Positions 1 to 6,762 of a stretch of 7,523 bases of DNA are shown here, piece by piece. A program made the translations under genes and the position numbers. The notes under the pieces are model-generated. The model saw only the letters and a list, made by a program, of their open reading frames with translations. It did not search any database and was not told the DNA's origin. This DNA comes from Roseibacillus sp. (GTDB taxonomy: Bacteria > Verrucomicrobiota > Verrucomicrobiae > Verrucomicrobiales > Akkermansiaceae). Location of the stretch: positions 20,729 through 28,251 of the forward strand of contig PBNG01000018.1 of assembly GCA_002723015.1 (NCBI GenBank). The letters are read 5' to 3'. The stretch's first letter is position 1. Each line of letters starts with the position of its first letter.

Positions 1-1
1 T

Positions 2-229
2 GCTGAAGAAACTGTCGCACAGCTTGAACGCCTGCCTGATGCAATTTTTTATGACATCGCGCGGCGGCTGGAGAAATTGAGAAGGCGCCTCATAGCTCCC
101 CCAGTCTTTTCCTCTGAAACATTCGAGGCAATTACCCGGGATCTGGCTGCAGTCAATGAATCCTTGCCCTCTTGTGACCCCGATCCGGGCACAGAGCCTC
201 CGGCTAGCAGCCCCGTAGAGGAATACTAG
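2..229 (+). CDS. C-terminal fragment of an unrecognised protein
   Basis: An open frame enters from the left edge and ends at TAG 227-229, giving the last 75 residues of a protein whose start lies outside the window. The first part is charged and probably helical (residues such as AEETVAQLERL and DIARRLEKLRRRL). It is followed by a second helix-like stretch (FEAITRDLAAV) and a Pro/Asp/Glu/Ser-rich, probably disordered tail ending in VEEY. No catalytic motif or membrane segment is visible and I do not recognise the family. It is convergent with the phosphoglycerate mutase gene, with a 36-base gap. The frame is real by length and by running to a natural stop at the gene junction, but function cannot be assigned from this fragment. 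Confidence 0.6.
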   Translation, partial: AEETVAQLERLPDAIFYDIARRLEKLRRRLIAPPVFSSETFEAITRDLAAVNESLPSCDPDPGTEPPASSPVEEY

Positions 230-265
230 ACGCCCCACCCCTCTGATAGCAGCGTAACCCCCGCA

Positions 266-1804
266 TCATATCCCTTCCACAAGATTTCGCCCGGTCATGT
301 CCGGTGGCTGCACGAGACCAAGCATCGCGAGAAGAGTCGGAGCCACATCGGCGAGAATCCCGTCCTTCACACTGCAGCCTGCCGTGTCGGGTGCGACATA
401 GATCGCATGAACGAGATTGGTAGTGTGAGCCGTATGCGGAGAGCCATCTTTATTGATCATGAACTCGCAGTTCCCATGATCTGCTGTGATGAGGAGGCTC
501 CCACCGAGTCGCAGAGTTTCCTCGACGACCTGCCGTACTCCCTCATCAATTGTTTCGACCGCCTTTACTGCGGCCTCAACCACGCCGGTGTGACCAACCA
601 TGTCGGGATTCGCGAAGTTAAGGATAACGAGATCGTAGTCTCTCAGGTTCTCTACCACCGCAGCAGTGACCTCTGCAGCGCTCATCTCTGGCTTTTGGTC
701 GTAGGTTGCCACATCCTTCGGTGAAGGAATGATGGTTCTGCTTTCCTCCGCACAGGGTTCTTCCTCTCCCCCGTTGAAGAAATAGGTCACATGGGGATAC
801 TTTTCCGTTTCTGCAATCCGTAACTGCTTTCTTCCTGCCGCCGCAACGACCTGCCCAAGGACGTTGACCATTTTCTCCGGGGGGAACACCACGGAACAAT
901 CGTAAGTTTCATCGTATTCCGTGAAGGTCACGTAGTGAACATCGGGTCTTTCTCCTGCATCAAAATCTTCAAATTCATCGCTGAGAAATACCTCGGATAA
1001 TTGTCGTGCCCGATCGGCACGGAAGTTGAAAAAGATGACCACATCACCATCCCTGACCCGCTGGGTGGAAGCTTCATGAAAAATGAGAGCGGGCATGAAT
1101 TCATCAGTCCGGCCCTCCCGGTAGTTCCCCGCGACTGCTTCGCTTGCGAGAACATCAGACTCCTCGCCTACTCCGTGGACAATGGCATCCCAGCCCTTCT
1201 TGGTCCTCTCCCAGCGCCGGTCTCGATCCATTGCGAAGTAGCGTCCTATCACCGTGGCGATCCGGGCACCGTATTTCGCAAGACCGTCCTCTGCCCCACC
1301 GAGATAATCGGCACCCCCTGTCGGTGAGGTGTCGCGACCGTCGGTTATGGCGTGTGCCATGATATCCTTTACTCCTGCCGAGTGAGCAGCTGCGGCAAGA
1401 GCTACCAAATGGTCCTGGTGACTGTGTACACCACCATCTGAGACAAGACCAACAAGGTGCAATCTACCGGTCTGTGCCTTCGAAAAGGCCTTCTGCAGCA
1501 CCTCATTGTCGCCCAGTGAATCCTCCTCCAAGACCCTGTTGATCCGGGTCAGATCCTGATAAACGATCCTCCCCGCTCCGAGATTGAGATGTCCTACCTC
1601 TGAGTTCCCCATCTGCCCCTCTGGCAACCCAACATCGAGGCCAGAACAGCTTATCAGCCCTTTCGGATACCGCTTGAGCAACTGGTCGTGAAATGGCGTC
1701 TTTGCCAGAAGGGTTGCATTACCATCTGCCTTGGACGTTTCTGACCCTCCGGGATTCACACCCCAGCCATCTCTGATAATTAGCACGACAGGTGATTGAG
1801 CCAT
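266..1804 (-). CDS. gpmI: 2,3-bisphosphoglycerate-independent phosphoglycerate mutase
   Basis: This cytosolic enzyme interconverts 3-phosphoglycerate and 2-phosphoglycerate in glycolysis and gluconeogenesis, using two metal ions (usually Mn2+) and a phosphoserine intermediate. At 512 residues it is the normal family length. The alkaline-phosphatase-like metal core is complete: D12 in RDGWG, nucleophile S68 in MGNSEVGH, D401 and H405 in NPDMVGHTG, D442-H443 in TADHGN, and H460 in HTAH. The substrate-binding insert (roughly residues 80-300) carries H127 in SDGGVHSH, D155-GRD158, the GRYFAMDRD segment with R188 and R194, and R262/R265 in FNFRADR; K335 lies in ETEKYPHVT. The start is the ATG at 1802-1804, which gives the family-typical N-terminus; only a weak AAGG lies about 12 bases upstream. 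The gene is divergent from the ABC ATPase gene and convergent with the partial frame to the left, so it is probably transcribed alone. Identification is secure from the motifs. Confidence 0.97.
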   Translation of the reverse strand: MAQSPVVLIIRDGWGVNPGGSETSKADGNATLLAKTPFHDQLLKRYPKGLISCSGLDVGLPEGQMGNSEVGHLNLGAGRIVYQDLTRINRVLEEDSLGDNEVLQKAFSKAQTGRLHLVGLVSDGGVHSHQDHLVALAAAAHSAGVKDIMAHAITDGRDTSPTGGADYLGGAEDGLAKYGARIATVIGRYFAMDRDRRWERTKKGWDAIVHGVGEESDVLASEAVAGNYREGRTDEFMPALIFHEASTQRVRDGDVVIFFNFRADRARQLSEVFLSDEFEDFDAGERPDVHYVTFTEYDETYDCSVVFPPEKMVNVLGQVVAAAGRKQLRIAETEKYPHVTYFFNGGEEEPCAEESRTIIPSPKDVATYDQKPEMSAAEVTAAVVENLRDYDLVILNFANPDMVGHTGVVEAAVKAVETIDEGVRQVVEETLRLGGSLLITADHGNCEFMINKDGSPHTAHTTNLVHAIYVAPDTAGCSVKDGILADVAPTLLAMLGLVQPPDMTGRNLVEGI

Positions 1805-1895
1805 GACAGGGTGGACCTTACGGGACTGCTCTTTCCTGCAAAGCGCAATCTACAGACCACCTGTCCCACGTCTCGCGCGTCCCACAAATCCCAAA

Positions 1896-1924
1896 ATTCA
1901 TACGAGATTCCGGAAGTTTAGAAT
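1896..1924 (+). promoter_or_regulatory. possible sigma70-type promoter of the ABC-dnaX-polX run
   Basis: In the 153-bp divergent spacer, TAGAAT at 1919-1924 matches the -10 consensus at five of six bases. TTCATA at 1897-1902 matches the -35 consensus at four of six, with a 16-base spacer. Transcription would start near 1931, leaving a leader of about 27 bases before GTG 1958. This is a by-eye consensus match only. I saw no equally good promoter on the minus strand for gpmI. Confidence 0.3.
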
Positions 1925-1957
1925 GTTCCATTTCTGATTTAGTGCTTTCATCTCAAC

Positions 1958-2794
1958 GTGTCCTTTCTCGAGCTGGTAGATGTTCATACACACTTTCCCA
2001 TCAGGGAGGGAACCTTTGGCCGAGTCTCTGATGTGATCCGTGCTGTGGACGGGGTAACTCTCGCCATAAAAAAGGGCGAGATCCTCGGGCTCGTGGGTGA
2101 ATCCGGATGTGGGAAATCAACCCTCTCCCGTACTATCATGCAGCTTCAACCGGCCGATTCCGGACAAATATATCTCGAAGGGGAGGAGCTGAGCTCCTTA
2201 AAGCCCCGGGATATCCAAGCCCGCCGACTCGACTTCCAGATGGTCTTCCAAGACCCATACGCCTCCCTCAATCCCAGAATGACGGTCTATTCAACCTTGG
2301 CCGAAGCCCTCTGCCAGCGCCCACTGCTCACCGTCCGGAGGAAGGGTGGTAATCGTGGTGACCTGCTCGATTTCAAAAAAAACATTGCCGCTAAAGTCGG
2401 AGAACTCATGGAGCGGGTAGGGCTCGATGCTCGCTTCATGCAGAAATACCCACATGAGTTCTCCGGTGGTCAGCGACAACGTATCGCCATTGCTCGTGCT
2501 CTTGCTCCCGAGCCCAAGCTTATCCTCGCCGACGAACCAGTCTCTGCCCTCGATGTCTCCATTCAATCCCAGATTCTGAACCTCCTTCTTGAGCTGCGGG
2601 ACGAGCTCGCACTAACAATGATCTTCATTTCGCATGATTTGTCGGTGGTGCGGTACCTGGCTGATAATATTGCCGTCATGAAGGCAGGAAAGATAGTCGA
2701 GTATGGCGATGCCCGCAGCGTTTTCGAGGAACCAAACCACGCCTACACCAAGGAGCTCCTCGACGCCATACCCCGAATTCAGCTTACAGCCTGA
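1958..2794 (+). CDS. ABC transporter ATP-binding protein, oligopeptide/dipeptide (OppF/DppF) type
   Basis: This is a 278-residue nucleotide-binding subunit that would power import of peptides, or of nickel or other substrates handled by the same family, from the cytoplasmic face of a membrane permease. All ABC motifs are intact: Walker A GESGCGKST at 47-55, Q-loop Q98 in VFQDPYASLNP, signature FSGGQRQR at 168-175, Walker B LILADEP at 188-194, D-loop SALD at 196-199 and switch histidine H226 in ISHD. The VFQDPYASLNP segment and the C-terminal HAYTKELLDAIP are typical of the OppF/DppF branch. The start is GTG 1958: an in-frame TAG at 1940-1942 closes the frame upstream and no other suitable start precedes the conserved N-terminus. 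No Shine-Dalgarno sequence is visible. No permease or binding-protein gene is in the window, so its partners are either beyond the left-hand genes or elsewhere. It lies 10 bases before dnaX and is probably co-transcribed with it. The substrate cannot be told from this subunit. Confidence 0.92.
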   Translation: MSFLELVDVHTHFPIREGTFGRVSDVIRAVDGVTLAIKKGEILGLVGESGCGKSTLSRTIMQLQPADSGQIYLEGEELSSLKPRDIQARRLDFQMVFQDPYASLNPRMTVYSTLAEALCQRPLLTVRRKGGNRGDLLDFKKNIAAKVGELMERVGLDARFMQKYPHEFSGGQRQRIAIARALAPEPKLILADEPVSALDVSIQSQILNLLLELRDELALTMIFISHDLSVVRYLADNIAVMKAGKIVEYGDARSVFEEPNHAYTKELLDAIPRIQLTA

Positions 2795-2804
2795 CATCCT
2801 CACC

Positions 2805-4295
2805 ATGAGCTATCAGGTTTTTGCACGCAAATATCGACCGCGGACCTTTGACGACGTCCTGGGACAGGATCACGTTGTCACAACGCTTCGAAATGCCATA
2901 GAAGGAAACCGTCTCGCCCACGCCTACCTTTTTGTTGGCCCCCGGGGAACCGGCAAGACTTCAACTGCACGAATCTTCGCCAAAGCCCTGAACTGCAGCA
3001 ATGGCCCAAGACTCGATTTCGATCCGGACGAGGAGGCCTGCATTGAAATTGCCGAGGGGCGTTCACTCGACGTCCTGGAGATCGATGGAGCCTCCAACAA
3101 TGGCGTGGACCAGGTCAGGGAGCTTAGGGAGACCGTCAATTATGCTCCTGCCAGCAGCCGTTTCAAGATCTACTATATCGACGAGGTGCATATGCTTTCC
3201 ACGGCAGCATTCAACGCCCTCTTAAAAACGCTCGAGGAGCCTCCACCGCACGTGAAATTTATTTTCGCGACCACTGAGCCGAATAAGATCCTGCCCACGA
3301 TCATCTCGAGGTGCCAGCGCTTCGACCTTCGTCCAATACCCACCGACGTCATTGCCCGTCAGCTGGCGCACATTTGCGAGGCGGAAAACGTGACACTCGA
3401 GGATGCCGCCGCGTGGTCCATCGCAAAGGGAGCCGATGGCGGAATGCGCGATGCACAGTCAATGCTTGACCAGCTTGTCGCCTTTTGCGGCGACACAATC
3501 ACCGAGGAAAATGTCCAGGACATCTTTGGATTTACCTCCTCTGAAACAATTTCCAGCCTGGCCAGCCATCTTCTCAAAAAGCATACCGCCGAAAGCATCG
3601 CGCTGATACAGGCAGAGGCTACCAGAGGGAAAGACCTGACCCAGTTACTTTCCGAGCTCGCAGGATTCATCAGAGTGCTTCTTCTTAACCGCCTCAATCC
3701 TGACACGGCTACCGCTGAAATCCCCGCTGGTTTCTGGGAACAGATCGGGGATTCGTCGGCGCTCCCGGGCGAAGAGAGGCTTCTTGGATTACTAGATCGA
3801 TTGGCTGATGCAGATGCCCGCATGCGCCGTGCCTCAAATAAGCAACTCCATTTCGAAATCGCCCTGATTCGAGCAGTGCAATCGCTTGACGAAGTTCAGA
3901 TCAGTGATGTGGTCCGGGCTCTTAAGGCTGATCTCTCGACTGACGCGGTCTCAGCGGGGCAAACACCTCTCATACAGCCTGATAAAACTTCCTCCGCAGT
4001 TGCCTCTCCGGCGGCACCGGATTCCTCTCCAGCTAGGCAGACCTCAGCACGCGCTCGAAAAAAATCCCGCGGTGTAGAAAATCAGCTCGAATCCCTCATC
4101 GATCAGGCTCCCGAAAGCCCCCCCGAACCTCCGGATCCAGTTCCAGAGAAAGCCATTGCGAGGAGCGATGGGTCTCCCTCCGTGTCTGCCGATGATCATG
4201 ATCATAATGGCAGCGCAAACGATGACGCTTCCTTCTACGATGACCCACTAATCCGGAAGGCTCTCGACATCTTCAAAGGTAACCTGAAGGACTAA
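2805..4295 (+). CDS. dnaX: DNA polymerase III subunit gamma/tau (clamp-loader ATPase)
   Basis: DnaX is the AAA+ motor of the clamp loader that opens and loads the beta sliding clamp at replication forks. This 496-residue protein starts at ATG 2805, giving the family N-terminus MSYQVFARKYRP; an in-frame ATG at 2703 would add 34 residues lying inside the ABC gene and is not credible. Walker A GPRGTGKTS is at 45-53, Walker B YYIDEVH at 123-129, and the sensor/arginine-finger SRC motif at 168-170. Domain III follows to about residue 375. The zinc module is altered: C64 and C79 are kept, but D73 and E76 stand where E. coli has Cys. After about residue 380 the chain is a low-complexity Ser/Pro/Ala/Asp linker ending in a short conserved-looking helix, DPLIRKALDIF. 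It is far shorter than E. coli tau (643 residues) and lacks room for its full alpha-binding domain. An A7 run at codons 418-420 may permit slippage. It sits 18 bases before polX, in the same probable operon. Confidence 0.95.
   Translation: MSYQVFARKYRPRTFDDVLGQDHVVTTLRNAIEGNRLAHAYLFVGPRGTGKTSTARIFAKALNCSNGPRLDFDPDEEACIEIAEGRSLDVLEIDGASNNGVDQVRELRETVNYAPASSRFKIYYIDEVHMLSTAAFNALLKTLEEPPPHVKFIFATTEPNKILPTIISRCQRFDLRPIPTDVIARQLAHICEAENVTLEDAAAWSIAKGADGGMRDAQSMLDQLVAFCGDTITEENVQDIFGFTSSETISSLASHLLKKHTAESIALIQAEATRGKDLTQLLSELAGFIRVLLLNRLNPDTATAEIPAGFWEQIGDSSALPGEERLLGLLDRLADADARMRRASNKQLHFEIALIRAVQSLDEVQISDVVRALKADLSTDAVSAGQTPLIQPDKTSSAVASPAAPDSSPARQTSARARKKSRGVENQLESLIDQAPESPPEPPDPVPEKAIARSDGSPSVSADDHDHNGSANDDASFYDDPLIRKALDIFKGNLKD
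4058..4077 (+). other. A7 run and early alternate-frame stop in dnaX (candidate slippage site)
   Basis: Seven adenines (4058-4064) cover codons CGA AAA AAA, with the form A AAA AAA in the zero frame. Loss of one A during transcription, or a +1 ribosomal shift, meets TAG at 4075-4077 and gives a product of about 423 residues, close to the 431 of E. coli gamma. A -1 shift instead reads 43 more codons to TGA at 4193-4195. No strong hairpin sits 5-9 bases downstream and no Shine-Dalgarno-like stimulator lies upstream. The run and the stops are seen directly; a functional role is inference. Confidence 0.35.
4192..4205. repeat. 14-bp perfect palindrome inside dnaX
   Basis: ATGATCATGATCAT reads the same on both strands and contains two overlapping ATGATCAT units. 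It encodes an Asp/His stretch (DHDH) in the disordered linker of DnaX, so it may simply reflect low-complexity coding sequence. Confidence 0.5.
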
Positions 4296-4313
4296 GTTCC
4301 AGCCCACCCGATC

Positions 4314-6068
4314 ATGGCTGAAGTTACCCGCGATCATCTCGCTGATATACTTGACCAAATCGCGCTCCTTTTGGAGCTCAAGGGCGAGAATCCATTCAAG
4401 ATTCGTGCCTATCGAAACGGCGCCGAAATTGTCCGATCTTTTGACGGCGATATTGTTGATCGGGCAGCGAATGATGATCTCCAAGGGATCAAGGGTATCG
4501 GAGATGCCCTCCAGCAGAAGCTCCATGAGATAGCCTCCACTGGCAAATTGCACTTCCATGAGGAGCTTCGATCTGAGTTCCCGGATGGAATCTTTGAGAT
4601 TCTTGAATTGCAGGGCCTTGGCCCAAAAAAAGTGAGGGCTCTTTATGAAGAGCTCTCGGTCTCGTCACTTGGGTCCTTGCGCAGGGCCTGTGAGGCGGGA
4701 AAAGTGGGGAAACTGTCTGGTTTTGGGAAAAAAACCGAAGAGAAAATTCTGCGGTCAATCGAGGATTATCAGCGCTTTTCCGGGCGTTACCTTCTTTCGG
4801 AAGTCGCCCCCGATGCAGAACGCTTACTCGCCCTCCTAAGACAACATCCTGACGCCAGCAGAGCGGAAATCGCTGGCTCCTACCGCCGCGGCAAAGAAAC
4901 CCTTCATGACCTTGATTTTCTTGTCGCAACCACCGAACCAGAGTCCCTCACCTCTTTTTTTACTGAGCTTCCCGGCATTCACGAAATCATCGCAAGGGGA
5001 CAAACGAAGGCGTCGGTCCGTCTGGAGAACGGCCTTCAATGCGACCTCCGCGCAATCTCCAGTCGTGAATGGCCCTTTGCCCTCATGTATTTCACCGGGA
5101 GCAAGGAGCACAATGTCGAGCTAAGATCCCGGGCACTCAAACAGGGACTGACTCTGAATGAATACAGCCTCAGTAGCCTCGAGAGCTCTCACGACCCGAA
5201 TCCTGGAGCCGAGCTTAGAGAGGAAGCCGACGTCTTCAGAGAACTCGGACTGCAGTTTATTGATCCTGCGCTACGAGAGAATCGAGGAGAATTCGAGACC
5301 GCGGAAAAGGGAGAGCTTCCGCGTCTTGTTGACCAAGAAAACCTGCGAGGAACGTTTCACAACCATACTACGGAATCCGATGGTCGCTCCACCCTTGACG
5401 AGATGGCGACAGCTGCACGCGAGCTCGGCCTCTCTTACCTGGGAATATCGGACCACTCCAAATCATCGTTTCAAGCCAGCGGACTCAGCGAGGAGAGGCT
5501 TCTCCAGCAAATCAGGGACATCAAGACCATGGATGCCGAACTGGAGGATCTTGATCTCTATGCGGGAAACGAAGTCGACATCCTACGCGATGGCTCTCTG
5601 GATTTTGAGGACGGAATATTGGAGCAACTCGACTATGTGGTCGCCTCTGTTCATGCCTCCTTCAATCTCTCGGAGAAGGAAATGACCGCCCGACTTATCA
5701 AGGCCATGGAAAATCCTCATGTTACAATGCTTGGGCATCTTAGTGGAAGACTCCTCCTCCGGAGGGACGCCTATGCGGTAAATCACGAAAAAATCATCGA
5801 TTGCGCTGCAGATACGAGAACGGTTATCGAGCTCAACTGCTCCGCGAAACGGATGGACATGGACTGGAGGTGGTGGAAACGGGCCCGGGATAAGGGTGTC
5901 ATGTGCTCGCTCAATCCCGATGCCCACCACGCTGAAGGCTTACAGAATCTTCACTTCGGTATCCGGGTTGCGCGTAAAGGTTGGCTTGGCAGGGAGGATA
6001 TACTGAACTGCCGTTCGGCCAAAGAGATCGCGGAGTGGATGCAAGCCCCTAAGGACCAGCGTGTATAA
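4314..6068 (+). CDS. polX: family X DNA polymerase with PHP nuclease domain
   Basis: Bacterial PolX fills short gaps in base-excision and related repair, and its C-terminal PHP domain gives 3'-5' exonuclease and AP-endonuclease activity in characterised homologues. At 584 residues it is close to the usual length of about 570-580. In order: an N-terminal 8-kDa-like helical domain (KGENPFKIRAYRNGA near 23-37); helix-hairpin-helix segments (GIKGIGDALQQK near 58-69, LQGLGPKKV near 99-107); and the nucleotidyltransferase core with GS at 188-189 and catalytic D199, D201 and D244. The PHP domain runs from about residue 345 with a full metal set: H349, H351, H381, E420, H447, H475, D536 and H538. These are spaced as I recall for B. 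subtilis PolX, so both activities are predicted. The start is ATG 4314, giving the family N-terminus; no Shine-Dalgarno sequence is visible. It follows dnaX by 18 bases, and its final codons overlap a possible GTG start of the next gene. Confidence 0.95.
   Translation: MAEVTRDHLADILDQIALLLELKGENPFKIRAYRNGAEIVRSFDGDIVDRAANDDLQGIKGIGDALQQKLHEIASTGKLHFHEELRSEFPDGIFEILELQGLGPKKVRALYEELSVSSLGSLRRACEAGKVGKLSGFGKKTEEKILRSIEDYQRFSGRYLLSEVAPDAERLLALLRQHPDASRAEIAGSYRRGKETLHDLDFLVATTEPESLTSFFTELPGIHEIIARGQTKASVRLENGLQCDLRAISSREWPFALMYFTGSKEHNVELRSRALKQGLTLNEYSLSSLESSHDPNPGAELREEADVFRELGLQFIDPALRENRGEFETAEKGELPRLVDQENLRGTFHNHTTESDGRSTLDEMATAARELGLSYLGISDHSKSSFQASGLSEERLLQQIRDIKTMDAELEDLDLYAGNEVDILRDGSLDFEDGILEQLDYVVASVHASFNLSEKEMTARLIKAMENPHVTMLGHLSGRLLLRRDAYAVNHEKIIDCAADTRTVIELNCSAKRMDMDWRWWKRARDKGVMCSLNPDAHHAEGLQNLHFGIRVARKGWLGREDILNCRSAKEIAEWMQAPKDQRV
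6051..6063 (+). promoter_or_regulatory. possible ribosome binding site and GTG start overlapping the polX end
   Basis: AAGGA at 6051-6055 stands five bases before GTG 6061-6063, which is in frame with the downstream coiled-coil gene and overlaps the polX stop (TAA 6066-6068) by eight bases. It is the best Shine-Dalgarno match near any start in the window. It could mark translational coupling from polX. The competing start is ATG 6124, which has AAGG at 6116-6119 and gives a normal signal peptide. Confidence 0.3.
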
Positions 6069-6123
6069 ACGCTACCACTTCCGCCTTTTCCCAGACCTTC
6101 TCCTGGCCTATGCTCAAGGCCGC

Positions 6124-6720
6124 ATGGTCCAGTTGAGATTCTCAGGCGAACATCTTCGTGTCGCCATCATCCTACTCTGCCTCTCCATGCCCGTGGTGGC
6201 ACAGGCACCAGTGACTGGGAAATTCAAACCCTCAGACGTCTACTTTCAGGCCTGGCTCACTGTTCGCGACGCCGAAAAAGCGGCTCGGGAAGGAAAGTTC
6301 CTCGAAGCCTTTAACCGCTATGACAAGGCCAGGCAACTATTTGAAACCGTTGCTCTTTCAAATCCGGAATTCAAACCCGACCTCGTCAAAAGTCGCACGG
6401 AATCAACGACATCTGCTATGAAAGCCATACGCTCCAAGGCGGTTGCCGAAAGGAACAGAATGGCAATGCGGACAGGTGATCTCGTAGAAGGCAGTAAGCC
6501 TGAAAAGGTGAATTCAGACCTTGAGATTCCGAAGCTGGACCGCGCAAAACAGGCCAAGGCTGCTGATCTGCAGCAGCAGATAGCCCAGTATCGAAGCGAA
6601 CTCCAGAAAGCCCGGTCCGCGCGGGACTCGAATTCCGTGCGCCTCCGGGAGGCTCTCCGCCAGCTTGAGATAGAGCGTGACCGGGTTGCCCGAGCACCCG
6701 TCTCTGGCCAACTGGCCTAA
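6124..6720 (+). CDS. secreted TPR-like/coiled-coil protein, N-terminal part ending at an in-frame stop
   Basis: From ATG 6124 this is 198 residues. A signal peptide is evident: Arg-containing start, hydrophobic core VAIILLCLSMPVV, and a likely signal-peptidase I cleavage after AQA at residue 28, so the product should be exported. A helical-hairpin region follows (YFQAWLTVRDAEKAAREGKF then EAFNRYDKARQLFETVA), resembling one TPR-like repeat. After a short linker, a coiled coil begins (ADLQQQIAQYRSELQKARS and on). TAA 6718-6720 ends it, but the same frame continues afterwards as coiled coil without another stop to the window edge. This product is therefore probably the front half of a longer protein. 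GTG 6061 with a good AAGGA is an alternative start, but its 21 extra residues make an unusually long signal n-region. Similar secreted proteins occur near such genes in Verrucomicrobiota, from memory. No enzymatic motif is seen and the function is unknown. Confidence 0.7.
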   Translation: MVQLRFSGEHLRVAIILLCLSMPVVAQAPVTGKFKPSDVYFQAWLTVRDAEKAAREGKFLEAFNRYDKARQLFETVALSNPEFKPDLVKSRTESTTSAMKAIRSKAVAERNRMAMRTGDLVEGSKPEKVNSDLEIPKLDRAKQAKAADLQQQIAQYRSELQKARSARDSNSVRLREALRQLEIERDRVARAPVSGQLA

Positions 6721-6762
6721 TTAAACCGCCGGATCAGGAAAGTTGAGGACGAGCGTAACACC

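Noticed and set aside
202..212. GGCT-AGC-AGCC hairpin near the convergent junction as a terminator
   Set aside because: Only four base pairs and no T run on either strand; the 36-base gap 230-265 also shows no terminator structure.
1912..1929. GGAA-N10-TTCC inverted repeat spanning the proposed -10 box as an operator
   Set aside because: Arms of only four bases are expected by chance, and nothing extends the symmetry.
2375..2382. A8 run in the ABC ATPase gene, forming A AAA AAC in frame, with a -1 stop a few codons later
   Set aside because: It is a formal slippery heptamer, but frameshifting is not known for this family, the truncated product would lack the signature and Walker B motifs, and similar A runs occur nearby by chance.
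2703..2804. Upstream in-frame ATG that would lengthen DnaX by 34 residues
   Set aside because: The extension lies wholly inside the ABC ATPase coding sequence and lacks DnaX-like residues; ATG 2805 gives the conserved N-terminus exactly.
3359..3823. 154-codon minus-strand open frame opposite dnaX
   Set aside because: Ser/Ala/Arg-rich translation typical of the antisense of a coding region; no motif or ribosome site supports it.
5158..5685. 175-codon open frame overlapping polX on the same strand
   Set aside because: It lies entirely within the strongly conserved PolX polymerase and PHP domains and has no recognisable protein features; it is a frame shadow.
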